A stretch of DNA of 64,000 bases, taken from Polytrichum commune (lineage: Eukaryota; Streptophyta; Polytrichopsida; Polytrichales; Polytrichaceae). Shown here one piece after another: positions 24,310 through 35,110 of the stretch. The notes beneath the pieces were generated by a model. That model worked only from the letters and a program-made list of their open reading frames with translations. It was not told the DNA's origin and searched no databases. Location of the stretch: contig OX485809.1 in NCBI GenBank assembly GCA_950295325.1, forward strand, positions 5,706,001 to 5,770,000, read 5' to 3'. The stretch's first letter is position 1. Each line of letters starts with the position of its first letter. The translations under genes were made by a program, and so were the position numbers.

Positions 24310-25520
24310 GGGGTTTTGTTATGAGGGGGGGAGGGGGGATGACATCTGGCTTCGAGTTTTCTTTTGTTTAAGATTAAGGGTGAGAGCGAGGTGAGTGTTA
24401 TGGTATGGAGTTATTCTAGCATGTTTAGGGTTTTGGAGGAGGGGAGCTTTGGTTGGACAATTGCAATAGGTTGTATGAGTGAACCCCGATGCATTGGCTT
24501 GCAATGAGGGTGGGGAGGGGGTCGACCTTCCATCCTTGGGCATGAAGGGATTCATCAAGAGGATATATTTGTCCATTTTTGTTTAAATGGTTGGTTATAG
24601 GAATATGTCGTGGCAATAGGTGAATGCGACATGTGTGCATGCGACAATTTGCCATATATTGTCCATACCTAAACTTCAATGTTTGGGTAAAGTAGGTTGG
24701 GGAGATTTGGGGGTGTTGCCAGAAGGAGCTGGAAATGGGGTGGTTGAGTTGTTCATTGTGTGTGAGCTCGGGTGGCAGGGGATGATGACAATCTTGAAAC
24801 ATTGTGTGTACGAGAGAGGGAGGTGTGTGTGTAAGTCCAAGTTGTGGATAGGGCATAGGTGAAAACTTTGTGTTGTGTGAAAACATGGTGAGGGGTGGTA
24901 TACAATATGTGTATGGTGTCTCCATTGGCTAGAACATTGGGTTTCTCAACCGTAGTGTTAGCAAGTTTGTTTGCTTTCTCACTGCCTTGTACCCTAATGT
25001 GTGAACGAAGCTTGTGGAGGTGAAGCATGTGTGGTATTGGGTAAGTTTGGTGAGGATAGAGCATAACAAGTTCCTATCATGGTGGTGGTGGTGGTGGGTA
25101 GAAGGGGAATGTCCATAGTTACATAAAATATATAGTGAAACAAGATTGTCAATGAAAATGTATGTGGTTGTTGATGGATGAAAGAATTGGGTTGAGGTGT
25201 ACATAGACATCCTGAAATACGAACTCTAAGAGCCTCTCCATGAGCGGGAGCAAAGATCCCATGGCCAGTGTGCATGGATGCCTCTGACTCTACCATAGAG
25301 CCATTTGTAAATATGCTTTGTAGGGTTGGGAGATTAAGAAAGTTTAGTAGCAGGGATGTGGAGTTGGGTCTCTTTGGAGGGGGGGGGGAGGAGGGGGTCA
25401 TTGGGCGACAATGGATGCATAGGAGTGAAATTGGTTTGGGTTCCTTTCTAGCTAAGGAAAGGGGTTGTGAGCATGGTATTGAAGGGTGTTCCCGGGATGG
25501 TGGGCATGAGTAGATCATTA
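24310..25520 (-). pseudogene. Decayed LINE fragment with RNase H domain
   Basis: Reading the minus strand from about 25520 to 24310, coding segments fall in several frames. The first holds FTNGSMVESEASMHTGHGIF and PAHGEALRVR, an RNase H first strand with the catalytic TDGS changed to TNGS. Next come FIDNLVSLYILCNY (the second acidic motif) and then KLRSHIRVQGSEKANKLANT, the third RNase H region. The final frame reads PPELTHNEQLNHPISSSF, LKFRYGQYMANCR, and SLHAQGWKVDPLPTLIASQ. The frame changes are indels, so it is dead. The GWKVDPL motif matches the GW/RW.V(D/N)PL region of the fragment at 23182-23520, meaning two separate LINE copies. Identification is by motif recognition. Confidence 0.7.
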
Positions 25521-26099
25521 ACTAAATGTTGAGGTAGCATTGAAAAGATATAAAACCCTAAAAGGCATGTATAACCACATTGGGCTTCGGTCCCCTCTGG
25601 TCACTTTCCATTTGAGGTGTCGGCATGGCCTCGCAAATAACTTTGTGTATTAACTTTCATCCTTGGATGAATGTCCTTCAAGCTGGCAGGTGTTCCGACC
25701 TTGGGTAGCGTAAAGTTACGTTGAAAGTCTTCAAGCGGCAGCATCTGTCAAGCTGTTAAGTTACCGAGCGAGTGTACAAATCATTGAGATAAGAAAATTT
25801 CAGCTGTTTTCAATACCGTTCTAGGAGTTGGACCACAAGGTCTTCATGATACCTGCCAAGGTCATCCTTGTTGGATGATACTCATCCACCATACCTATTC
25901 TTACTCTTTCCTAGACGGGTTTTGAATCAGAATAATTAGAATCATCTACAGTCCACCCTCTATAAATGTTACACCTATAAGTGTTAACCCTCTCTAAATG
26001 TTAACTTTCTTCTACTCCCCACATATTGCACACTATAAATGTTAAACGTGTTAATTGTTAACAAAATGGTACTCCCTTCTTTGTAAATTTGACTCTATA

Positions 26100-26739
26100 A
26101 ATGTTAACAAATGGAATGTCTCAGATGATGATTGTGAGGGAGAGGAGTGTGAGGTGGAACCCATTCCATCTTATACTGACTTGCAATCTAGTTTTGGTAC
26201 CATTAGGCCGTTACCACACGGCAGGCAGGCTCTAGGAGACTGCAGGCTAGGCCTAACGTAGGGGTACCTGTAGCCGGCGACAGAGTGTCGCCACACGAGA
26301 GGGCCGGCAGCTCCCGGTGAGGGAAGCTACCCGGTAGTTGCCGGCGAGAAGAGGGAGGTGGGAGGTCGGAGGGAGTGGGAGAGCGAGACGACGTGGAGGT
26401 GGGTCACCTGCTGAGGTGGCCCCCAATGCGAACACTACCAGTGGGTTTTCCCTGGTAGTGTCGCCCTGCCACTGCCCCATGCCACGCGGGACTACCGGTG
26501 AGGTGGCTGCCACCGGTGTGGCAGCAGGTCGGTGGGTGCGGCCAATCACAGGCAGCGCCTGGAGCTGCCTGCCCTTCATATGGTTCCGGCCTAAGTTTAG
26601 AAGGTACGTGGAATCACGTTCATGTGATGTGTCCAAATATGTGGGTTTGTTGGTGCATATTGAGAAATATTTGCAAGTTGTGCATGCAGATGAATCTCAC
26701 CAAAGGACCATTGATTCATACTTCACCCGTGATTTGTAA
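26100..26739 (+). pseudogene. Tigger/jerky-type transposase C-terminus, split by an insertion
   Basis: Before the insertion the frame encodes NKWNVSDDDCEGEECEVEPI, then PSYTDLQSSFGTIR. After it come RRYVESRSCDVSKYVGLLVH, IEKYLQVVHADESHQRTIDS and YFTRDL, then a stop at 26737-26739. An acidic linker, a predicted helix pair and a terminal QxTIxxYF motif are typical ends of Tigger/jerky (pogo superfamily) DDE transposases. The CENP-B and DDE domains are absent. The only substantial break between the two halves is the GC-rich insertion at about 26203-26594. The copy cannot be active. Confidence 0.75.
26203..26594. mobile_element. GC-rich inverted-repeat insertion in the Tigger element
   Basis: The left arm reads TTAGGCCGTTACCACACGGC then AGGCAGGCTC; the right arm, complemented, reads TTAGGCCGGAACCATATGAA then GGGCAGGCAGCTCC. 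The interior is clearly GC-rich in a markedly AT-rich neighbourhood and has internal palindromes such as GCTGCCACCGGTGTGGCAGC. The ends TTA|GGCC and GGCC|TAA are compatible with a PIF/Harbinger-type TWA site, but the duplication is not exact. Open frames across it (26253-26636, 26338-26739) are composition artefacts. Confidence 0.65.
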
Positions 26740-26948
26740 ACTTGATATTGAATAAAGTTTTGATTGGGTTTGCAATTTTATGAATGGTATTCTCTCACAA
26801 GGACTCTTCAAAATTGCTTATATTTATAAATGTTAAGATTTGTATATTGCTCAAAAAAGTAATTTTATAATTGTTAACTGTTAACACCTCTATAAATGTT
26901 AACTTTGATCCACTCCCGAGGGTTAACATTTATAGAGGGTAGACTGTA

Positions 26949-27171
26949 CACTGATTATCTCTATTAGTGTGTGATACTATTTGGAGTTACACAGTGCTCT
27001 AACTGTTGAAAGAGAATGTAATAGTTTACCAAGCAAACGCATTTATGTCCTATAATGTTTAAACAACCCATTGAACTTTCGTTAGTAGAAATTGAACTCA
27101 TGAGTACAAAAGACGTTATTGCGCTGCGTAAATCGAAGATATTAACACACACTAATTGGGACAATCAATGT
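26949..27171. mobile_element. MITE-like element, family M, abutting the Tigger element
   Basis: The left arm reads CACTGATTATCTCTATTAGT then TGGAGTTACACAGTGCTCT; the right arm has GCGCTGCGTAAATC and CACACACTAATTGGGACAAT then CAATG. TA lies at the left junction (shared with the Tigger element); the right junction is TG, one transition from TA. Confidence 0.65.
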
Positions 27172-27744
27172 GGTGAACTTCACAAAAATCACAAAATGGG
27201 TGGTAACACTTGTGGTTGGGATTTCGCTTCATAACACCCACTGAGGGGCATTGGTAAACACATGCCCCCATATAGGTTGATTGTTGAATCGTCTAAATTT
27301 CAAGCTCACTAGATTCATACATCTTTCATTCTCAAGTTGGTGTGAATTGTTTTCTAACGTAATAATCCCAAGGCTCTACAACTAGTAATCAACATTTTCA
27401 CTCTCCCCTCTGTCCATTTTCCCTCCCCCTTGGTAGGTGTGATGAAAATTTACCCATGTGGTTGCATCATGATTTTTTCAAAAAGCAAGTGTAGAATGCT
27501 ATTATTATGTAGAAACTACAATAGTGGTGTATAATGGAATTTCTTTTCCTTGTAATGTATGACTTGAATGTAAATTTTTCCGTCATATGAGTGTAATTTG
27601 ACACATCACACACGATTTTAAGAGAACAATACAATTACCACAAGCTATTTAGACTAGTTCAAAACTCTTTTTCAATGTTTAAAGTTAAAAAACCATGATA
27701 AATTTGCATTTGGTTGTTTATAATGCGTGAATACCTACACTGAT

Positions 27745-27885
27745 ATGTGCAATTAGGATGCCCCACACTCATTTTGATACTTCACACAAATTTATTCGTA
27801 TACTTGGTTTTGAACCAAGATCAATTTCATGGGTAATGAGGCAACCTATTCGCAAAGGCGAGACAATTGCACAAAATACCTACTT
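27745..27885. repeat. Dispersed repeat F, copy 1
   Basis: It begins GATATGTGCAATTAGGATGC and ends near GAGGCAACCTATTCGC and GACAATTGCAC, so the ends are inverted GCAATTAGG(T/A)TGCC motifs. The 65-residue frame at 27758-27955 is not recognised. Confidence 0.55.
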
Positions 27886-28691
27886 CATCTTTACATGTGC
27901 TGGACTGTTGTTTCCATGTGGGATACAAGTGGGTCGTGGCGAATGTGCAGCATGACATGAGGCACATTTTGAGGGGAAAATAATTAGTTTGTGTTCAAAC
28001 TAGGGAGCCCTTTAAGGTAGTGTGGTTTTCATCGAATTACTGCAACTCGGGTTGAGATATCAATTCTAAATTGACAATTGAGATTCTAAGAGTACAGTAA
28101 TTTGTCTAGTTACTGTGGGTTACCATTTGAAATTATGCATTGTTACAACATTTTACCAAGAGCATCATTTTCTACCCAAGTAACATAAGTAGTTAGTATG
28201 CACACCAAAGCATATGATATAACTTAGTTGCTGAAAAATGACAATGTCCGTAAAAGGTTAAAGCAACACATAACTCTGAATGACAACCCACACTAATTAG
28301 GCCAAATAGTGTAGTTAGTGAGGGGGGTTGATCAATAGGAAATCGGAGACGGGGCGCAGGGCCCATGTGCCCCAAATTGGGGTAATAATTATCGTGTCAA
28401 TAATGGCTCCATGCACTTACTACGCTAACTAAGATAATGGGCCCCCTCCTCCTCATGTGATGCATGCATGGATGGGGCCATGATTGGCAAATAATTTAGC
28501 AATTCTAAGCACTTTCTAAGGGGGGCCTTCTCGCTAGTTTTGGAGGAAGTAGTCTTAGCCCAAATATAGCAAACAAGGGGACAATGCCCGTTCCTTTTGC
28601 CCACAAAGAATCCGCGTTGAACGATGTGCAAGCTCAACACAAGATAATACACAACTTAAGCACCTACACTACTCATACAACTACGGACGGT

Positions 28692-28966
28692 AGGTATGTG
28701 GAAATTAGGTTGCCGGACACTAATTTATCGACAATCCACACTATTTTGAGCACACATAACACCACACACAAAATCAACATATTGCTTTCTTCTTCTTCTT
28801 CTTCTTCTTCTTCTTCTTCTTTTTTGGGTGTTGTGTGTGCCACAATACGGAAATAATGAACGAAAGTTATAGGTTTTGTGATTGGATTTTGACCTAAAGG
28901 TGATTTGTGTGGGTAAAAGAGGCAACCTAATTGCGAAGACAACTTAATTGCAGATATCAGTTTTGT
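28692..28966. repeat. Dispersed repeat F, copy 2, with (TTC)n expansion
   Basis: It starts GGAAATTAGGTTGCCGGACA, includes TTTATCGACAATCCACACTA and ends AAAGAGGCAACCTAATTGCG then TTAATTGCAGATATCAG. The (TTC)n microsatellite at 28786-28822 lies inside and explains the Glu-run frames on the minus strand. A (GTTT)n run follows at 28966-28987. Confidence 0.65.
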
Positions 28967-29009
28967 TTGTTTGTTTGTTTGTTTGTTCCCCCCCCCCTTT
29001 AACTACACT

Positions 29010-29200
29010 AATTTGTGCGAGTAGGTTTCCACATGCTAATATATCGACATTCCACATTATTTTTAGTATTATTTATCATAGTAACAATGTTTTTACTATT
29101 TTGTTATATGGATAATAAGAAACTATGAGTTTTTGTGATGTGATGTGATTTTGGGTAATGGGTAAAAGAGGCAACCTAATTGCACACATGAGTGTACTTA
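29010..29200. repeat. Dispersed repeat F, copy 3
   Basis: It reads GTAGGTTTCCACATGCTAAT, ATATCGACATTCCACATT, then GGGTAAAAGAGGCAACCTAA and TTGCACACATGAGTGTA. It is tandem to copy 2 in the same orientation. Confidence 0.65.
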
Positions 29201-29620
29201 TATGCTTAGTAGGTATCGCAAATATTTCACTTGCATTAATAATTGCCCTCGAAAAATTTCAAAAATAGATTTCTTGAATTCTTTCATGAACTAAAGTAGA
29301 CCATTGTTAATCATACACTTCTCTCCTTGCTTCCACTTCGTGGAGGGTATAAAACATGCGATTAGTGTGAGATGTGTTAGCGGATCCAAACCATGCTTGC
29401 AACCATTTTCTTTGTTATTTTTGGAGCTCATATTAATATCCGATTAATCAACAAAGTGAAGGTCCTCAACCTCATTGAATGAATAAAACAGTACTAAGAG
29501 TTTTACTTCATGTTCAATTTATGCACTTTTCAAGTTTAGTGCGCATATTATTTTAATATTGGATTATCAATTCCAAGAACTATCCCTCCAAAAGAAGCTT
29601 ACCCATTTTCACTTTCCTTG

Positions 29621-30080
29621 CACTACACCATTTATGGTATTTAGTGTCACGTACACTATTTGCGAAGGGCTGAAACTAGATGTTTAGAGGTCTCAAAAGT
29701 GTCACGCTCATTGATTGCCAATATGATGCTACTTGTCAACATAATTAACTTTTTGAAGTGAAAGTTTTTATATATTGTGATATTTAGCATAGCACATTGT
29801 GATAGTTGAATTGATAATGTTTTTGCTACATTTATGCATGTAATTGGAAGGTATCCTTGAGGCATGCTAATGTCAAGTGTTGTTTGTGTATATTGTACTC
29901 AACTTGTACATCATTACGTAACATAAACATACACCTCCTACCATAATTAAACATACTGATGCCACAATATTAATAAGTTTACCTGAACTTTAAGTGTCAT
30001 GAGGTGACACTAATTGTGAAGTTATTGGTAATTAGTGTAATCTAACACACTTTTGAAATAGGGGTAAGCGACACTAAACC
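29621..30080 (+). mobile_element. MITE-like element family E, copy 2 (uninterrupted reference copy)
   Basis: The left end is CACTACACCATTTATGGTAT then TTAGTGTCACGTACACTATT and TGCGAAGGGC. The body includes ACTAGATGTTTAGAGGTCTC, TTTTTGAAGTGAAAGTTT and GTGTCATGAGGTGACACTAA. The right end is degraded (GCGACACTAAACC). It has no insertion at the points disrupted in copies 1 and 3, so it gives the empty-site sequence for both. Confidence 0.7.
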
Positions 30081-31656
30081 TGACATACTTTTGAAATAGG
30101 GTAAGTAGGTATGCTACTAATTTGGAAACCTTGACAAAATCATCAACGTAAAGGAGAATGACAACCATTGTCACATAGACACAAGTTATCCTTGTCAATT
30201 TCATCTAAATATGCCTCAAGTCCATCAATGTGTAGTCCGAATGGTGTGGGAAAAAAAGGGCATCTTTGTTTGACACCAATATCGGACTTGCCTTCACCAT
30301 ATGTGTCACCATTACTTCATACTTTTGCGCATATTGTGATGTACATGGCTCTCATAACTCGTTTATAAATGGAATGGTGACAATAATCGAAGTGATGGTC
30401 ACATGTAGATGATATTATAGAGTTTCATCAAAATAAAAAGAGGACATATTCATCTAAAATTTGACAATCTCATCTAATTTATATAAATATTGGAAATGCT
30501 TATGACAATCTCATTTGTGAAAAAACAACACATATACTATTCTATTTTCACCTTGAGATTTTGTAGTTTGATTTTTTTAACCTAAGAGAATAGGCTTGGA
30601 CTTCACCAACTGCTAAACATCGCCATTTGATCCCATTTGATGTAAGGTAGAAGGGAAACCATTGCTCAAAGGAGACATTTCGTGGTGTCTTTGTATGCTT
30701 TTGATTCATTTAATGGGTTTCATTTCTTACTCTCTCTCTCGAGGATCCTGGTTTTGTGGTTCACCTCTCTTAAGTTCGTACTTTGATGGCGACCACCTCC
30801 CTGAAAAAGGCACAAACACCCTTATCCATACGATTGGTAAAACGTGATTGGGATGAGTAAGAACAGTCACCCATTCACACCGAAGCACAAAAACCTTAGA
30901 TTTAATATAATTTTACGATGTTCGTACTCCACTTTTCTTGGATTTATTTAATTCAATTTCTACCCAAAAAAATAGACGACCACAAATCTACCAAAATAGA
31001 AAAAGGAATTGTACACAACATTATTTGAGAAATATCTAATCTTTGGGAAATTATTTTGTACCTCGGCCGGTAATGATTTTGGAGCATTCTAAATTATAAA
31101 GGCTCTTCTATATTGTAGCCAACTCATTGTCGTAATACTAGCCCGAGTCACTTTTCGGGCACAAGCGTGTGTATATATATATATATATTTTCATTATATG
31201 AATATGGCAATGGGCAAGGAGGCCGTGCACCTCTCCTTTACTACGTCCTCCTCGACCCAAGCTCAATGATTAGATGCCCACTCGAAGCCCACCTACACAT
31301 ATAGTGCTCCCAAACTCCTACTCTTATTGTGTCTAAACTTAGAATGTATTATAGCGACAACTATCGTCCCCCCCCCAAATTTTTTTAAAAAGTTTCTACA
31401 ACCTATCACTAAAAATAGGGACTCCGAATGTATAATTTGTGACCACTAGAAAGAGTATTTTAAAGCGCTGGTGGACTTATTAGGTCTTAGTAGACCCGAT
31501 TCTTTGACGCATCATCGTGGGCTTAATTTGGGGTGAATTTAAGGGTGCCAGCTGCTCCTTGGCCATGGGCCCCTCAATTTTGTGGAGGTCAACATGATTT
31601 AAGGCCATAAATATTCGATGTGCCGTGTGACATAAATGAGTGACAAGTGATGAGTC
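30081..31656. other. Gene-free AT-rich region
   Basis: Short frames at 30022-30204 (-), 30168-30368 (+) and 30662-30847 (+) are unrecognised. The facing pair near 30.1-30.4 kb has a faint copia-polyprotein flavour (VILLYVDDFVKVSK recalls the YVDD reverse transcriptase motif), but the context is too degraded for a call. A (TA)n run lies near 31170-31188. Confidence 0.4.
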
Positions 31657-31664
31657 CTCACGGG

Positions 31665-32408
31665 CACTGGTGATTTTTCACAAGGTCCCTAACATGTCCA
31701 GGGACATGTTCATGAAAACAAATATTTCTAGTGGACGGGTTCTTAGAAAATGAACCAGATTTTGGACATGTCAAATTCACTTTGGACGGGTTCTAAAAAT
31801 AACAATTTGTTTGATATTTTTTCCCCAAAAAAATAAATGGTACAAATATCAGTTACATTATGTCATATATGACATGTGAATATAAGCATAATGCAATCAA
31901 ACCACTAATACCCAATCAATATATCAATCTTGAAGTGCTTGATTCACCTGCATACATTAATTCATCAACCACAAAATTTAGAATGGGGTGTACTGGAAAT
32001 ATGAGAATTGACAGCAAAAGACAGATAACTGACGAACATTGAAGGCATAATTTGTCAAGATCCTATTATTTCCAAGTGCAACCAGTCACATGTTCACATC
32101 TTTCGGTTTTTTTGTTTTTTTTTTCTAATTTTTTACCAACATTGTAAGAAACTTATTTATACCTCTTGCGGGATGGGTATTTTCATTTTCAACCCGGTTT
32201 TGGGACATGTATTTTTTTCTTTAACCTTTCCATGGACGGATTGGTTTAGAAATTACCGGTTTTGGGACAGGTTGTTTTTTCTTTAACCTTTCCATGGACA
32301 TGTTGGTTTAGAAATTACCGGTTTTGGGACGGGTTGCAATTTTTGTTGCCTTTCAATTCAAGGTTTTTGGACGTGGACGGGCAAAAACTTTGTGAAAAAT
32401 CAGCCCTG
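31665..32408. mobile_element. hAT-like non-autonomous element with perfect 8-bp target duplication
   Basis: It begins CACTGGTGATTTTTCACAAG; the right end, complemented, is CAGGGCTGATTTTTCACAAA. CTCACGGG flanks both sides exactly (31657-31664 and 32409-32416). The 744-bp interior has no transposase frame. It holds repeated GGACGGGTT and GGACATGT motifs and a 66-bp tandem duplication at about 32210-32338 (CTTTAACCTTTCCATGGAC... twice). Confidence 0.85.
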
Positions 32409-32416
32409 CTCACGGG

Positions 32417-33938
32417 TACATAATGTAGTAGTGTAGGACTTCAAGCTTTTCCCCTAATTTTGTTCTTGTTTTGGGAGAGTAGAATGAAAGCATGTGTTCA
32501 AGATTGAAGTCTTCATCAATGCCTTTCAAATGTGATTTGGCCCTTCAAAATATACCTCTCGCAAAACAACCTTTCAAAACGCAACCTCAAATTGAAAATG
32601 AAGACGTCACTTGAAGTCCTCAATATAATTTGCATGTCACAAGAACCAACGAGCGTAGGGCATTGTTACTACAAGAAGTGGAGTTAGATGGTTGATTATG
32701 AATTCTTCACATTGTAGTAGAAATGTGTATCATATAATTCATGCACACGTTTGATATGAGTTTTGTATTTCAAATCTATATGCTTAGATTGATGTCTTGG
32801 ATTTGAACCAACCTTTCAATTGAAGGGCTAAAATTTGAGAGCCCTTGAAAATGAAACTCATATGAGGGCTTCAATGTTGAACACAGAATGAAAGGAAATG
32901 ATGATTTTGATCCCGATGACGAGAGGAGTTGTAACACCTACACGTCACAAACACATAGTGGAAGTGGAATTGAAAATTTTTGTGTACTCAAAAGAGTTAT
33001 CCGTTCATTATTTCATTGAACTTCTGGTCGGGAGTTGATGGTTGTTTTGGGCTATCAATTGTTCATGTTTAGTAAGTTTTCGGTGCATGCTTGGAGTTGG
33101 TGTGTGGAGGTTTGAACGAAGAACATTTTGTGTCGGTTCATCGGGGCATTGTTCTTGGCATGTTGTAATGAGTGTGACCCTCAACAAACCAATATGAGAA
33201 GTTCTTTGCTCCAACCTCCACAATGACTCCAAGCATGTACTGAAAACTTACCGAACATGGAGAGTGTTGTATGTGAAACAACCAACTCCCGACCGAAACT
33301 TCGGTTGATAATAATTCTAAAACTCAAAAAAATAATTCAACAACGAAATTCTAATATGTACGAATATATGTGGAATTAGGTTGCCACAAGCTAATTTATG
33401 AACATTCCCACACTATTTTGAGTATTTATTACCACAATACAAAATACATGAGCTTAAAAGTGTTGTTTGAGATACCCTATACAATATAAATGAGAGTGAC
33501 GAAACCTATTTTTAAAAATGACTTAAAACATAGAATTTGTGACCAATGCCATTGTCGTGTTTGATAGTGTGAACTTAGTTTTTTTTTAATCTCATGATAT
33601 TTGCATACCCAATCAAAACAACATGCACGTTGTGTGAGTCATCACCGGACACCACATTGCAAAGTCCACATCAATGCAATCACATGCTTATTGGGCGAGA
33701 CTTTACTTTTTCCTCTCCTAACACATTGTGAGGAAGTTTCTCACCCTCAAAATAAGCACTTCATTGGAACCTTTGAAAAGTGAGGGATTGAACCCAAACT
33801 AATGGCAACTAGAATAGTTAATGTGATTCAAAAACGAAGTCATCATGACAACAATTAGTATGTACTTGCAAATAATGTAGGCTAGCACATTATTAGCCAT
33901 TTTTTGATATAGAGTAGGGTGTCAAAATAGTGTAGCCC

Positions 33939-33942
<4 letters not shown>
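32417..33942. other. Gene-free AT-rich region
   Basis: A partial copy of repeat F (GTGGAATTAGGTTGCCACAA) lies at about 33367-33440. Short frames at 33008-33232 (-) and 33601-33783 (+) are unrecognised. Confidence 0.45.

Positions 33943-33989
<47 letters not shown>
33943..33989. repeat. (TA)n microsatellite
   Basis: An almost perfect dinucleotide run of about 23 units; the Ile/Tyr-run frame on the minus strand is its translation. Confidence 0.95.
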
Positions 33990-33992
<3 letters not shown>

Positions 33993-34084
33993 GTGAAGGT
34001 TTCCGAAGTTTCTATTCACAACCTCTCTATAACTTATATGCATATTAAAATACTTACATGGACCAAGTCGTAGCAAATGTTTTG

Positions 34085-34575
34085 TCTCTCATAGGCTGCT
34101 GTAGTAATCTAGCTTGAAGAAAGTACTTGTCGGAGGAGCGGCCTACTACTAAGGCTTCGTTTCCATGTCGGCCGCTCGCTCACCAAATTCTAGTGGAAAT
34201 GTGAATTACACAGCTGGTGAAATCTACATTCCTACAAGAATCTAGTGGGTGAGCAGCCTACATGGAAATTAACCCTAAGTAATATCAAATGACATATTTA
34301 AGTTATGTGGCAACTAGATGGTAGTCGCATGTATACAACAAAGTCCACTACTTAAAGAAGTGGCCCACTACTAAGGGCTAGTTTCCATGTCGGTCACTCG
34401 CTCACCAGATTCTAGTGGAAATGTGAATTACACCTATGGTGGAATCTACATTCCTACTAAAATATGGTGGGCAAGTGGCCTACGTGGGATACTAACCCTA
34501 AGTAGTATCAAATGGCATATTTAAACTATGTGACAACTAGACGGTTGTCACATGTATACAACAAAGTCCACTACT
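34085..34575. repeat. Tandemly duplicated fold-back element (two copies)
   Basis: Copy 1 is at about 34144-34280 and copy 2 at 34372-34503; flanking sequence (GTATACAACAAAGTCCACTACTTA, TATCAAATG(A/G)CATATTTAA) is duplicated too, with a period of about 228 bp. Within each copy the left arm GTTTCCATGTCGG(C/T)C(G/A)CTCGCTCACCA pairs with the right arm ...GGTGGGCAAGTGGCCTACGT. The arms are about 45 bp. Relatives are at 42.0, 42.6, 43.5 and 43.7 kb. Confidence 0.75.
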
Positions 34576-34739
34576 TATAGAACTTTCGGCAAAAAGCTTC
34601 CATGTGTCTTTAAAGAGGGAAGGAGGGAAAAAAAAACCTTACTTTATGAAGACTTTTGTGTTGACTTGGGATTCTAGATTTGCATGGCACACAAAGGGGG
34701 GGGGGGGGGGAGAGAGATGGGTCTTAAGTGGCTTGTTTT

Positions 34740-35110
34740 CTTAATTGGACCCTTATGTTTGATTGGTATGTGGGTCGGTGAGGATCAAGAGCAAACGTTA
34801 TAAAAGACACATGTTTAAAAGAGATTGGAGTACGTCTTCAAGTAATAATAACCACTCCACACTCAATAATGAACACAAATGGGAGGACTATGAATTCAAT
34901 TAAGAAATCTACAAACATACACTTCCGATAATCATAACTAAATTAGGGGAGGTTTGAATTTCAATCCAAAATCTCTGCATAATTTTCATCATAGAGTTGC
35001 TAATGCAACAAAAAAATTGTTGTGTAAATCTTATTAGTAGAAGTTGGAGAACATGGAAAATGGACCAAATAACACCTACATACCTTATAAGCATAGCTTG
35101 AGTCATCCAT
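34740..35110 (-). repeat. Dispersed repeat G, copy 2
   Basis: The minus-strand frame at 34909-35106 encodes RYVGVIWSIFHVLQLLLIRF then TQQFFCCISNSMMK. The repeat at 63215 encodes HVGVIWIIIHVLQFLMIGFT then QQNMCCISKPMMK. The 34740-34860 part also matches 63.4-63.5 kb (GGACCC...GTTTGATTGGT...GTCGGTGAGGATCAA). It may be a fragment of an unidentified element. Confidence 0.6.

Larger units (their letters stand above)
25949..26946 (+). mobile_element. pogo/Tigger-like (Tc1/mariner) element with TA duplication
   Basis: The left end is CAGTCCACCCTCTATAAATG; the right end, complemented, is CAGTCTACCCTCTATAAATG (19/20). TA flanks both sides (25947-25948 and 26947-26948). Subterminal CTATAAATGTTAA motifs recur on both sides. 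The element is 998 bp including a GC-rich insertion of about 390 bp, and carries only the last part of a transposase gene. The termini are well preserved despite the coding decay. Confidence 0.85.

Noticed and set aside
28673-28942. Glu/Arg-run open frames on the minus strand
   Set aside because: They are translations of a (TTC)n microsatellite.
30022-30204. YVDD-like motif suggesting a copia reverse transcriptase
   Set aside because: The motif stands alone in a 60-residue frame without flanking polymerase motifs.
33943-33989. Possible origin or regulatory AT tract
   Set aside because: A plain (TA)n microsatellite explains it.
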